51,331 nucleotides of DNA from an uncultured Lachnospiraceae bacterium (GTDB taxonomy: Bacteria > Bacillota > Clostridia > Lachnospirales > Lachnospiraceae): positions 1 to 51,331 of the forward strand of contig CAMWPB010000032.1 in NCBI GenBank assembly GCA_947176065.1. Reading direction: 5' to 3'. The position numbers were made by a program, and so were the translations under genes. Below the pieces are notes generated by a model, which saw only the letters and a list, made by a program, of their open reading frames with translations, ran no database searches and was not told where the DNA came from. Positions 35,365 to 43,363 of this stretch are shown here, one piece after another (the stretch's first letter is position 1; each line of letters opens with the position of its first letter).

Positions 35365-35969
35365 ATCTGCCCATCCTCTGCTGTATCTGCCGCTTCTGTC
35401 CCGGACTTCTCCCCTGCGCATACCTTCCCTGTCCCGGACTTCTCCTCCGGCGCTATCGCATTCTCCGTCCTCTCCGCCGCCGTTTCCGTGCTCTCCGCGT
35501 CTGTATCCACTTGCATATAATCGACAATCCGGCGCTTTGCCTCGATCTGCAGAGGCAGAAGCAGCATCTCAAAAATCACGGCATACAGCATAGTCAGAAT
35601 CGCCACCGCCACATGAGGCCCCAGGCTGGCCAGATCAGATATCCAGCCCAGAATATGGATAAAAGAGAGAAGCATACCGACAATCCCCGCGCAGAGCACC
35701 TGCTTCTGCAACATTTCCACCACATCCAATGACCGCCTGATCTCGCTTAAATGACAGGTATAGTTCTTCTTCAGCAGTCTCCACGCTCTCAGAAAATCCT
35801 TCCATATTCCACCCCGGAATAATACCGGCGCCGTGAATGCCAAAAGAATGATCAGGGACGGAAAGTCCAGCAAAATAAGTATTCCCCTTAAGTTAACGCC
35901 CCCGCTTCCATAATCTATCGCTCCCAGCAGGAAAACACCCAACAGAATACTGATAATCTCCATAATCAT
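35361..35969 (-). CDS. MotA-like membrane protein
   Basis: A 202-residue protein with about four hydrophobic segments and an acidic Glu/Ala/Thr-rich C-terminal tail (residues 155-202). The N-terminal half follows the MotA pattern: GGVNLRGILILLDFPSLIIL near residues 23-42, a cytoplasmic loop with FLRAWRLLKKNY, then VLCAGIVGMLLSFIHILGW. It is shorter than flagellar MotA, and no MotB or flagellar gene is nearby, so a stator role in motility is unlikely. The coupled LuxR regulator suggests a sensory role; this is inference. Start ATG 35969 with GAGGAGG 10 nt upstream. Confidence 0.75.
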   Translation of the reverse strand: MIMEIISILLGVFLLGAIDYGSGGVNLRGILILLDFPSLIILLAFTAPVLFRGGIWKDFLRAWRLLKKNYTCHLSEIRRSLDVVEMLQKQVLCAGIVGMLLSFIHILGWISDLASLGPHVAVAILTMLYAVIFEMLLLPLQIEAKRRIVDYMQVDTDAESTETAAERTENAIAPEEKSGTGKVCAGEKSGTEAADTAEDGQI

Positions 35970-36070
35970 ACGCCCATTTCCTCCTCATCCGTTTCTACCG
36001 TTTCTGTCTTCTGCTTTCACCATACCACCCCGACGGCCCGAAATCTATGGTACTTTTTCCAAAAAAGGTA

Positions 36071-36189
36071 GTAAAAATCGAGCATCCGCGTGCTCGATTC
36101 AGAGAATGCTCCGCATTCTCCTTAAATGATTTATGTTGTCGCAATTACTTATTACATAATAAGAGCCTGCCGTAAGGCAAGCCCCTCTC
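36071..36189 (-). terminator. Terminator cluster after the first amino-acid ABC operon
   Basis: Read on the minus strand after the ATPase stop come three stems: GCTTGCC-TTAC-GGCAGGC followed by TCTTATTATG (about 36165-36189); GAGAATGC/GCATTCTC (36102-36109, 36113-36120); and AATCGAGCA-CGCGGA-TGCTCGATT followed by TTTAC (36076-36099). The last has the best terminator form. The middle stem resembles hairpins at 42474-42498 and in the 5842-6089 repeat. Confidence 0.7.
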
Positions 36190-36192
36190 TTG

Positions 36193-36969
36193 TCAATATT
36201 TTGTCAAAAACTGTCTCGTCCGCTCCTCCCTCGGATGGTCGATCACCTGTCTGGCATCGCCCTGCTCCACGATCACGCCCTCGTCCATAAAAATAATCTG
36301 ATCCGCCACATCTCTGGCAAAACTCATCTCGTGGGTCACGATAATCATGGTGGTATGCTGCAGGGCTAATCCTCTGATTACCTTTAACACCTCGCCGGTC
36401 AGCTCCGGGTCAAGGGCCGAGGTCGGTTCGTCGAAGCAGAGGATATCCGGCTTCAGCGCCAGCGCCCTGGCAATGGCCACTCTCTGCTGCTGCCCGCCGG
36501 AAAGCTGATGGGGATAGTGATCCATGCGCTCCGAAAGCCCCATCTGATCCAAAAGCGATTTCCCGTGGGCCTCTATTTCCTCCAAAATTTCCTTTTTCTT
36601 CTGCTTAAAATCCGTCCGCTCTCTGGCGAGAAGCGTTTCCGCCAGCGTCACATTTTCCAGTGCCGTATACTGCGGAAACAGATGAAATGCCTGAAACACC
36701 ATGCCGAAATGCAGCCTTTTGGTACGCAGATCCTTCTCCTGCCCCTTGACCGGATTGTCCGCGTCAAACAACGTTTCCCCCCGCACCGTGATGGAACCGT
36801 GATCCGGCGTTTCCAGAAAATTCAGACAGCGCAAGAGCGTCGTCTTGCCGGAGCCGGAGGAACCGATGATCGCCAGTGCGCTCCCCTCCTCCAGATCAAA
36901 GCTCACATCGTCGAGCACTCTGGTGGAGCCGAAATGTTTTCCGATATTTTTCACCTCTAAGACAGCCAT
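36193..36969 (-). CDS. Amino-acid ABC transporter ATP-binding protein, GlnQ-type
   Basis: A 258-residue ATPase of the polar amino-acid uptake class. Walker A is GSSGSGKTT (about residues 34-42), the Q-loop region MVFQAFHLFPQYTALENVTL, signature [15 protein letters not shown], Walker [15 protein letters not shown] and the switch histidine in VTHEM. I chose ATG 36969 because GGAGG stands 6-7 nt before it; a longer frame would add 21 unlike residues. It ends the operon binding protein, permease, ATPase. Confidence 0.95.
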   Translation of the reverse strand: MAVLEVKNIGKHFGSTRVLDDVSFDLEEGSALAIIGSSGSGKTTLLRCLNFLETPDHGSITVRGETLFDADNPVKGQEKDLRTKRLHFGMVFQAFHLFPQYTALENVTLAETLLARERTDFKQKKKEILEEIEAHGKSLLDQMGLSERMDHYPHQLSGGQQQRVAIARALALKPDILCFDEPTSALDPELTGEVLKVIRGLALQHTTMIIVTHEMSFARDVADQIIFMDEGVIVEQGDARQVIDHPREERTRQFLTKY

Positions 36970-37041
36970 TTTTTCCTCCATTCCGAAGTGTACTTGTGAG
37001 TCTGCCAACTGACAGGCGCATAGGAACCACAATTGTCCCCT

Positions 37042-37698
37042 TTACCTGAAATAGTCCAGCCTGCGCTCGATATAGTTAAACAGAAGCGTCAGAATGCCCA
37101 CAAACGCCAGATAGAACACACCCGTATAAAAGAGCGGCCAGGTAAGCCCGTTGCTCTTCATAAAAGAATAGCCCGCAAAGGTAAGCTCATATGCAGCAAT
37201 AATCCTCGCAAGAGACGTGTCCTTCACCAGCGTGATGATTTCGTTGGACATGGGCGGCACCACGCGCTTCACCATCTGCAGGAGGGTGACCTTAAAAAAG
37301 ATCTGCCACTTCGTCATGCCAAGCACCTCGCCCGCCTCCCGCTGGCCCACGGGAACACCCTCGATCCCGCCCCGGAAAATCACGGAAAAGTAGCAGGCAT
37401 AATTGATACTGAAAGCCACCACCGTGGCCGTAATACGTCCCGCCTCGCTGCCGCTCCAGATATTGTGATGCAGCCACAGTCCCGGACCATAGAAAATAAT
37501 AATTAACTGCAGCATCAGCGGCGTGCCGCGTATGATCCACACAAGCGTCTGAATCAGCCCCCGCAGGGCTTTCCACCGGCTCATCGCGCCGAAGGCAAGA
37601 ATCAGCCCGAGCGGCAGCGAAAAAACAAGCGTGAAAATGAAAATCTGAAAGGTAGTCCAAAGACCATCCAGCAGCGATTGCGTAACGTTTAAAAACAT
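37042..37698 (-). CDS. Amino-acid ABC transporter permease
   Basis: A 218-residue HisM/GlnP-type permease with about five hydrophobic helices. The N-terminal helix region SLLDGLWTTFQIFIFTLVFS and the WIIRGTPLMLQLIIIFYGPG motif mark the family; the EAA loop is QREAGEVLGMTKWQIFFKVT near residue 135-155. It lies 40 nt after the circularly permuted binding-protein gene and 72 nt before the ATPase gene. The importer most likely handles polar amino acids or cystine. Confidence 0.93.
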   Translation of the reverse strand: MFLNVTQSLLDGLWTTFQIFIFTLVFSLPLGLILAFGAMSRWKALRGLIQTLVWIIRGTPLMLQLIIIFYGPGLWLHHNIWSGSEAGRITATVVAFSINYACYFSVIFRGGIEGVPVGQREAGEVLGMTKWQIFFKVTLLQMVKRVVPPMSNEIITLVKDTSLARIIAAYELTFAGYSFMKSNGLTWPLFYTGVFYLAFVGILTLLFNYIERRLDYFR

Positions 37699-37738
37699 GC
37701 CTTACTCTCCTAAAGTCTATTAGTTCATCCCGTTTTTT

Positions 37739-38539
37739 CTACTTTCCGGGCACTACGACTACCTGTGCATTGTTGCAGTACGCATTGGTACATTCCATGG
37801 CATTCTTAACTTCGTCAGTCAACGTCATGCCGTTCCATACGACGTCGATGTTTTTGGAGTCCAGCTCCATGATCTTATTATCCCAGTCAATCACTACGAA
37901 CTGTGCCTCCACACCGAGCGATTTCGCCACTATGCGCGCCATGTCCGCATCGAAGCCGATCCACTCTCCGGAGTCATCCTTATAATCCATCGGCTCAAAC
38001 TCCGTGATACCCACAATCAGCGTACCTTTTTCCTGAATGTACGCCACATCGCTGTCGGATGCGGATGCTGTAAACTCAGTGGCTTTCTGCTCCACCAGAG
38101 CCTCCTGCACACCGTAAGCCTTTGCCGTCTCCTGCATGGTGCCGTCCGTATAGCTCTGCGCGAACTCGAAATTGATATAAGCAGCCAGATCGGAGCCCTT
38201 CCGGCATCCTACCCCGTACTCCTCCGTAGTCAGCTCATCCGTATGTACCAGATTCGGATAACTGGTTCCCTCCCCGATCATGGCGCCCGCCATCAGAAGA
38301 TCAATAATAGCCGCATCGGAAGTGCCCGAAGCAACCTCCATCAGCGCATCCGCCTGGGATGCCACCGCATTGGTCTGAAAGCCCTTCTCTTTAGCAACCG
38401 CTTCCCCTGCGGAACCCGCCTCCACCGCATACACCATGTTTCCGGCATCCGCCGTCGTTTCCTTCGCGCCGCCGCAGCCGGAAAAAGTGCCGCAGACAGC
38501 CATCGCCGCCACCAGTACCAAAACCAATTTCTTTTTCAT
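37739..38539 (-). CDS. Amino-acid-binding lipoprotein with circularly permuted SBP_bac_3 fold
   Basis: A 266-residue lipoprotein with lipobox TFSGC (Cys22). In family 3 binding proteins lobe 1 comes first. Here the second lobe is first: MVYAVEAGSAGEAVAKEKGF (35-54), SGTSDAAIIDLLMAG (71-85), EYGVGCRKGSDLAAYI (107-122) and DGTMQETAKAYG (132-143). A linker (about 150-170) leads to KGTLIVGITEFEPMDY (171-186), GFDADMARIVAKSLG (195-209) and the end CNNAQVVVVPGK, which normally leads into lobe 2. The second binding protein in this window (40911-41684) has the ordinary order and gives a direct comparison. The frame is intact, with promoter, signal peptide and partner genes. Confidence 0.88.
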   Translation of the reverse strand: MKKKLVLVLVAAMAVCGTFSGCGGAKETTADAGNMVYAVEAGSAGEAVAKEKGFQTNAVASQADALMEVASGTSDAAIIDLLMAGAMIGEGTSYPNLVHTDELTTEEYGVGCRKGSDLAAYINFEFAQSYTDGTMQETAKAYGVQEALVEQKATEFTASASDSDVAYIQEKGTLIVGITEFEPMDYKDDSGEWIGFDADMARIVAKSLGVEAQFVVIDWDNKIMELDSKNIDVVWNGMTLTDEVKNAMECTNAYCNNAQVVVVPGK

Positions 38540-38581
38540 AATGTTCCTCCTCTTTTCTCATAAAATCACAAGCACTTTTGT

Positions 38582-38610
38582 ATTTTACCATAGCAGTATA
38601 TTAAAGTAAA
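38582..38610 (-). promoter_or_regulatory. Promoter of the first amino-acid ABC operon
   Basis: TTTACT (38610-38605), 17-nt spacer, TAAAAT (38587-38582), about 43 nt before the binding-protein start. Confidence 0.7.
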
Positions 38611-38630
38611 TGTATAAAAACAGAAAGAAA

Positions 38631-39467
38631 CTATTGTCTGTCAAAATATGCTTTTCCGTCGTTTGGCTTAAAATACGTCCGAAGGTATCCGTCCGTAGAG
38701 ATAATCACAAATTCATTGCTGGATTCCAGATAGTACACATCGTCTCCGTCTTCCGCTTCCAATTTATGTAATACCCCCGGCGTTTCGACTACCCTGTTTG
38801 CACCCGCCAGATATTCGTCCGCTGATGTATAGCCAAATTCACCCCCGTGTTTTTCAAAATGCTCCTGCAGATATTCCGCCTTGCGGAATGAATATGTATG
38901 TCCCGACGATGCCGTCCTGGAAGTCTGTGTATCCTCCGGCGTTTTCTGCGGTGTATCCGACGGAATGTCATCCGTCTCCCCCGACATCTCGGCCTGATTA
39001 TCCTGTACCATATCTGCCGGAGTATCATCCGCCTCCCCTGACATCTCAATCTGACTGTCCACTGTCCGAACAACCGGCACATCATCCGCCTCCCCGGAAG
39101 CCTCCGGGTGAGTATCCTCCTGTATGTCTGCTGCCGGAGAAAGGTTCTCCGTTACCTCCGGACTCACCTCATTTGCCGCATCGTGCCGAACCTTTTCAGA
39201 CATCGATCCCGCACGAAACGCACCGATAGCGACCGCCAGCAGCACACAAACCGCCGCCATTGCCGTCCACCGTTTTATCCCGTTATCCTTCTTTTTATGG
39301 TAAGCTATGACTGTCTGCTGCACTGGCTTACCGCCCGCTTTTGCCTTATTTTCACGCCGACACTCCTCACAGCGCTTCGGCAGATGCAGATTTTTATTCC
39401 GATAAAAAGCAATTTCATCCTCTGACAGCGTGAATTCTATGCCGCACTGTTTGCATATTCTCTTCAT
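38631..39467 (-). CDS. Zinc-ribbon membrane protein with repeat stalk and toxin-like C-terminal domain
   Basis: A 278-residue protein. Residues 1-40 form a zinc ribbon (Cys5, Cys8, Cys33, Cys36 in CKQC and CEEC). A single transmembrane helix lies at about 67-86, so the ribbon should be cytoplasmic and the rest outside. Residues 123-180 hold three acidic repeats of 19 residues beginning SGEADD. The C-terminal 85 residues (HTYSFRKAEYLQEHFEKHGG, then YTSADEYLAGA and FVIISTDGYLRTYFKPNDG) resemble short RNase-type (BECR) modules at the ends of polymorphic toxins; this is inference from pattern. No immunity gene is evident. It is a single gene between the amino-acid ABC operon and sstT. Confidence 0.75.
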   Translation of the reverse strand: MKRICKQCGIEFTLSEDEIAFYRNKNLHLPKRCEECRRENKAKAGGKPVQQTVIAYHKKKDNGIKRWTAMAAVCVLLAVAIGAFRAGSMSEKVRHDAANEVSPEVTENLSPAADIQEDTHPEASGEADDVPVVRTVDSQIEMSGEADDTPADMVQDNQAEMSGETDDIPSDTPQKTPEDTQTSRTASSGHTYSFRKAEYLQEHFEKHGGEFGYTSADEYLAGANRVVETPGVLHKLEAEDGDDVYYLESSNEFVIISTDGYLRTYFKPNDGKAYFDRQ

Positions 39468-39563
39468 TCTTCCTCCACTTCAAAGCATTTCTGGCAAGAA
39501 ACCAAGAGAGCACCTTATGCAGGTACTCCCTTGTATGTTTCGCCGAATAGTTCTATGCCGCAC

Positions 39564-40790
39564 TTAATATTTTATCTCTTTTCCCTCTAACCTCCACTGT
39601 CTGAACTCTGCCGAAGCCGACAAAAGCAGATCGGAAGAAGAGTTGAGGGCCGTCTCCACAGAATCCTGAATCACGCCGATGATAAAGCCTACCGCCACCA
39701 CCTGCATGGATACCGAATCCGGAATCCCGAAAAGTGAACATGCAAGCGGAATCAGCAGAAGCGAGCCGCCAGCCACGCCGGACGCGCCGCACGCCGAGAG
39801 CGCCGCCAGGAGGCTTAAGATAATCGCCGTCGGAATATCCACGTTAATTCCAAGCGTAAAAGCGGTTGCCATAGTCATAACCGTAATGGTGATCGCCGCA
39901 CCGTCCATATTGATGGTGGCGCCCAGCGGAATCGTCACCGAGTACGTGTCCTTATCCAGCCCCATCTCCTCGCAGATCTTCATATTGACGGGAATATTTG
40001 CCGCCGAGCTTCTTGTAAAGAAAGCCGTAATCGCGCTCTGCTTCAGACACTTAAAGATGAGCGGATAGGGATTCTTGCGGATGCACCAGTACACCAGAAT
40101 CGGGTTCGTGACAAAATAGATAAACAGCATGCAGCCCACCAGCAGAATCAGCAGCTTTCCATAATCCCTGAAGGCTTCCAGACCGCTAGCCGTCACACTG
40201 GTGTAAACCAGTCCAAGCACGCCGAAAGGCGCTAAGTTAATGATCACCACAACCACTCTGGAGATAGCCTCCGAAATATCGGCGAGCGTCTTCTTCGTCG
40301 CTTCCCCCGCCGCGCGGAAGGCTACGCCCAGAAGCACTGCCCATGCCAGAATGCCTACATAGTTTGCACTCGCCAGCGATGATACGGGATTTTGCACCAC
40401 GTTCATCAGTAGCGTACTCAGTACTTCCACGATACCGCTGGGTGCGGCCGACACATCCGAAGCAGCGTCCACAAGCACCATCTCCACCGGGAATACCATG
40501 CTGGCAAAAACGGCAATCACTGCCGCCAGCACCGTACTGAACATATACAGGACGATAACCGTTCTGATCACGCCGCCGTGGGACTTGCCCGCATTACAGA
40601 GCGCGCTTATCACCAGAAAGAACACCAAAAGCGGCGCGATTCCCTTAAGCGCTCCCACAAACACATCGCCCAGCACGCCGATTCCCGATGCTCCCGGCGC
40701 CACGAGAGCCAGAATCACGCCGATCACCAGCCCCACAACAATTCTCTTGACAAGACTTATTCCTGTCCACTTCTCCCACACATTTTTCAT
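39564..40790 (-). CDS. sstT: Serine/threonine:sodium symporter
   Basis: A 408-residue member of the dicarboxylate/amino acid:cation symporter family. Signatures of SstT are present: the N-terminal WTGISLVKRIVVGLVIGVIL, AFFTRSSAANIPVNMK (re-entrant serine-rich loop, about residues 260-275), and LGATINMDGAAITITVMTMA (about 292-311), where substrate and Na+ bind. The length agrees with E. coli SstT. The start ATG 40790 follows GAGGAAAGC. It has its own promoter and lies downstream of a second amino-acid ABC operon on the same strand. Confidence 0.95.
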   Translation of the reverse strand: MKNVWEKWTGISLVKRIVVGLVIGVILALVAPGASGIGVLGDVFVGALKGIAPLLVFFLVISALCNAGKSHGGVIRTVIVLYMFSTVLAAVIAVFASMVFPVEMVLVDAASDVSAAPSGIVEVLSTLLMNVVQNPVSSLASANYVGILAWAVLLGVAFRAAGEATKKTLADISEAISRVVVVIINLAPFGVLGLVYTSVTASGLEAFRDYGKLLILLVGCMLFIYFVTNPILVYWCIRKNPYPLIFKCLKQSAITAFFTRSSAANIPVNMKICEEMGLDKDTYSVTIPLGATINMDGAAITITVMTMATAFTLGINVDIPTAIILSLLAALSACGASGVAGGSLLLIPLACSLFGIPDSVSMQVVAVGFIIGVIQDSVETALNSSSDLLLSASAEFRQWRLEGKEIKY

Positions 40791-40834
40791 GCTTTCCTCA
40801 TTTCTGTAAAACCAGTGTTATCAGTTACTTTACT

Positions 40835-40864
40835 ATACTACTACGAAAAAGCGCTTTGCGTCAA
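40835..40864 (-). promoter_or_regulatory. Promoter of sstT
   Basis: TTGACG (40864-40859), 18-nt spacer and TAGTAT (40840-40835). The -35 starts just after a GC-rich stem (GGGGCGG/CCGCCCC, 40868-40892) that probably ends the upstream ABC operon. Confidence 0.6.
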
Positions 40865-40867
40865 GAC

Positions 40868-40892
40868 GGGGCGGTGCAAACCGCGCCGCCCC
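40868..40892 (-). terminator. GC-rich stem after the second amino-acid ABC operon
   Basis: GGGGCGG and CCGCCCC pair across an 11-nt loop, 18 nt past the stop of the binding-protein gene. There is no T-run, so it may be a weak terminator or a 3' stabilising stem. Confidence 0.5.
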
Positions 40893-40910
40893 AATACCTG
40901 GATCTTTTCT

Positions 40911-41684
40911 TTATTCCGCTGTCGCTTCCTCTGTATACTTCACAGCCAGCTCGTTGATCGTACCGTCAGCCAGCATCTTCTCGATGGACTGGTTGATTTT
41001 GTCAAGCAGCTCCGTGTTTCCCTTCTGCACTGCAATCGCATACTCCTCGGACTCAAACGCAGCCGGATCCTCCACAATCTTTAATCCGGCGTTATCACCT
41101 ACATACTTCTGTGCCGTCGCGGAGTCGATCACCACCACGTCGCACTTGCCGTTAACCAGTTCCATAACGGCCTCCGTGCCTTTCTTAAACGCCTCGTAGG
41201 TGTAGCCCATATCCTGCACACAGATTTCCCCGGTATATCCCTGCACCACACAGATCTTTTTATCCGCCATGTCCGCCGCTGCCGCAATATCGGAATCCTC
41301 TTTCACAATCATTACCTGCGTCGCCGTATAATAGGTCGTGGAGAAGTCTACGGTTTCCCTTCTCTCGTCCGTCGCCGTCATGCCTGCGATAACCGCGTCG
41401 ATCTGTCCGTTCTGCAGCGCAACCAGAAGAGAGTCGAACTCCATGTTCTCCACTGCCGCCGTCATGCCATTCCCCTCGGCGATCTGCTTTGCAATCGCCA
41501 TGTCAATACCGTCATACTCACCGATCACGCCGTTTGAGGTGACATACTCAAAGGGCGGGAACTCCGCATTTGTGCCGAAGGTGATGGTGTTTCCCTTCTC
41601 CGCGCCGCCGCCGCAGGCCGTCAGGGTGCACGCCGTCATAACCATGGCGAGCATCATTGTCAGAAACTTTGTTGTTTTTTTCAT
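40911..41684 (-). CDS. Amino-acid-binding lipoprotein, SBP family 3, ordinary domain order
   Basis: A 257-residue lipoprotein with signal and lipobox LTAC at about residue 24. Lobe 1 comes first: ITFGTNAEFPPFEYVTSNG (about 34-52), DGIDMAIAKQIAEG and IDAVIAGMTATDERRETVDF. The hinge TATQVMIVKEDSD follows, then lobe 2 with KKICVVQGYTGE and the terminal EYAIAVQKGNTELLDKINQS. This is the standard layout and contrasts with the permuted protein at 37739-38539. The start ATG 41684 follows GAGGAGG. It is the last gene of the operon permease, ATPase, binding protein. Confidence 0.94.
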   Translation of the reverse strand: MKKTTKFLTMMLAMVMTACTLTACGGGAEKGNTITFGTNAEFPPFEYVTSNGVIGEYDGIDMAIAKQIAEGNGMTAAVENMEFDSLLVALQNGQIDAVIAGMTATDERRETVDFSTTYYTATQVMIVKEDSDIAAAADMADKKICVVQGYTGEICVQDMGYTYEAFKKGTEAVMELVNGKCDVVVIDSATAQKYVGDNAGLKIVEDPAAFESEEYAIAVQKGNTELLDKINQSIEKMLADGTINELAVKYTEEATAE

Positions 41685-41733
41685 AATCTTATCCTCCTCG
41701 TTACTTTGTGCTTATATTTATATGATTTTGCAC

Positions 41734-42456
41734 TTACAAAACTTTGCTCAGGAAATTCTTCGTCCGCTCATTCTGCGGATTGTTGAAAATCTCCTCCGGC
41801 GCGCCGCTCTCCATAACCACGCCCTGATCTATGAAAAGCACGCGGGAAGCCACCTCTCTGGCAAATCCCATCTCGTGGGTGACAATCACCATGGTCATGC
41901 CGGATCTCGCCAGATCCTTCATCACATCCAACACCTCGCCCACCATCTCCGGGTCAAGTGCCGACGTGGGCTCGTCAAAAAGCATAATCTCCGGGTCCAT
42001 GGCAAGCGCCCTCGCAATCGCCACCCGCTGCTTCTGCCCGCCCGAGAGCTGCGCCGGGTAGGCATTCGCTTTCTCGCCCAGATTGACACGCTCCAGAAGC
42101 TCCTGTCCCCGCCTGACCGCCTCCTCCTTCGTCATCTTCTTGAGAAGTACGGGCGCAAGCGTGATATTGTCCATAATGGTCAGATGGGGAAACAGATTAA
42201 ACTGCTGGAACACCATACCCATCTTCTGCCGCACCCGGTTCACGTTCACCTTCGGGGCAGTAATCAGCTCGTCGTCCACATAAATTTCCCCTTCGGTCAC
42301 AGTCTCCAGCAGATTCAGACACCGCAGAAAGGTACTCTTTCCCGATCCCGAAGGCCCGATCACCACCACCACTTCTCCCTGCGTGATGTGCTCATCGATC
42401 CCGCTCAGCACTTCCAAATCTTCAAATTTTTTATGTAAATTATTCACACGTATCAT
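41734..42456 (-). CDS. Amino-acid ABC transporter ATP-binding protein
   Basis: A 240-residue ATPase of the GlnQ class. Walker A is [10 protein letters not shown]-loop [20 protein letters not shown], signature [20 protein letters not shown], Walker [15 protein letters not shown] and [16 protein letters not shown] chose ATG 42456 ([11 protein letters not shown]) with TTGGAG 6 nt before it, over an in-frame TTG at 42468 that overlaps the binding site. Hairpins separate it from the upstream permease gene. Confidence 0.95.
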   Translation of the reverse strand: MIRVNNLHKKFEDLEVLSGIDEHITQGEVVVVIGPSGSGKSTFLRCLNLLETVTEGEIYVDDELITAPKVNVNRVRQKMGMVFQQFNLFPHLTIMDNITLAPVLLKKMTKEEAVRRGQELLERVNLGEKANAYPAQLSGGQKQRVAIARALAMDPEIMLFDEPTSALDPEMVGEVLDVMKDLARSGMTMVIVTHEMGFAREVASRVLFIDQGVVMESGAPEEIFNNPQNERTKNFLSKVL

Positions 42457-42473
42457 AATCGTCTCCAATCGCA

Positions 42474-42566
42474 GAGAATGCCGCTTTTTGGCATTCTCTC
42501 ACGCGAGATTTAGCACTTCTTAGCGAAGCAGCCTCTGCTGCTGAGCTTTAGAAGTTCTTCTCGCGT
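42474..42566 (-). promoter_or_regulatory. Two hairpins between permease and ATPase genes
   Basis: ACGCGAGA (42501-42508) pairs with TCTCGCGT (42559-42566), enclosing AACTTCT/AGAAGT-type and GCAGCAG/CTGCTGC-type inner pairs. GAGAATGCC (42474-42482) pairs with GGCATTCTC (42490-42498). Neither is followed by a T-run on the minus strand. They may be processing or stability elements that set subunit ratios. Confidence 0.6.
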
Positions 42567-42568
42567 TG

Positions 42569-43258
42569 TTATCTGGCATCCGCCTTCCTCAGCCTCATTT
42601 CCACCCGGCGAAGCGCAAGGGTCAGTATCTTGATCAGCACATAATAAATAACCGCGGTGCCGATCAGCGGCATAAACGCAATGAAAGTCGCGCTCTTAAT
42701 AAAATCTCCCGCCTTCTGGATATCCATCAATCCCACATAGCCGACAATGGCCGTTTCCTTGATCAGCACGATAAACTCATTGCACAGCGCCGGAAAAATA
42801 TTCTTGACCGCCTGCGGCACGACAATCCTGCTCATCGTCTGAAACGCGGAAAGTCCCAGCGATCTGCCTGCCTCCGTCTGCCCCTTGTCGATGGACAAAA
42901 TACCCGCCCGGACAATCTCCGACACATACGCGCCGGAATTGACGCCAAAAGCGATCGCGGCAATGATCCACTTATCAAGCGGCACCGTCGCAAAAATGAC
43001 GAAATAGATAATCATGAGCTGCGTCACGGAAGGCGTTCCCCGGATCACATCCGTATACACGCCGCCGATAAACCGAAGCAGCTTATTCTTGGACAGATTG
43101 CACATGGCAATCAGCATGCCGATCAGAATACCGATGACAATGGCCAAAAGGGATACCTTGATCGTCACGCCGATACCGCTCAGAAGAAGCTTGTAACGGT
43201 CTTCCCTGATAAAACATCTATAAAACAGATCACTGAAATTAGCCGCCCACTCTGCCAT
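42569..43258 (-). CDS. Amino-acid ABC transporter permease
   Basis: A 229-residue HisM/GlnP-type permease. Motifs: LLLSGIGVTIKVSLLAIVIG near residue 24, YTDVIRGTPSVTQLMIIYFV near 72-91, and the EAA loop QTEAGRSLGLSAFQTMSRIV near 123-142. It begins the operon, before the ATPase and binding-protein genes; in the first ABC system the binding protein comes first. The start ATG 43258 follows AAAGGATG at 9 nt. Confidence 0.93.
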   Translation of the reverse strand: MAEWAANFSDLFYRCFIREDRYKLLLSGIGVTIKVSLLAIVIGILIGMLIAMCNLSKNKLLRFIGGVYTDVIRGTPSVTQLMIIYFVIFATVPLDKWIIAAIAFGVNSGAYVSEIVRAGILSIDKGQTEAGRSLGLSAFQTMSRIVVPQAVKNIFPALCNEFIVLIKETAIVGYVGLMDIQKAGDFIKSATFIAFMPLIGTAVIYYVLIKILTLALRRVEMRLRKADAR

Positions 43259-43320
43259 CCGTTTTCATCCTTTCCCATTCCTGACTCCGTGCCCGCTCTA
43301 TCATACCACAACCTAATCCA

Positions 43321-43360
43321 AAAGAAAAGGAGAACTTGCATAATATACAAGTTCTCCTTA
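43321..43360 (-). terminator. Terminator after the hybrid histidine kinase gene
   Basis: A perfect 12-bp stem (AAGGAGAACTTG at 43327-43338, CAAGTTCTCCTT at 43348-43359) directly follows the stop, with TTTTCTTTT on the minus strand. It separates the kinase from the amino-acid ABC operon. Confidence 0.9.
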
Positions 43361-43363
43361 TAA

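Noticed and set aside
35361..35969. Flagellar stator gene motA
   Set aside because: The protein is short, has an acidic tail, and no motB or flagellar gene is near; only the fold resemblance is kept.
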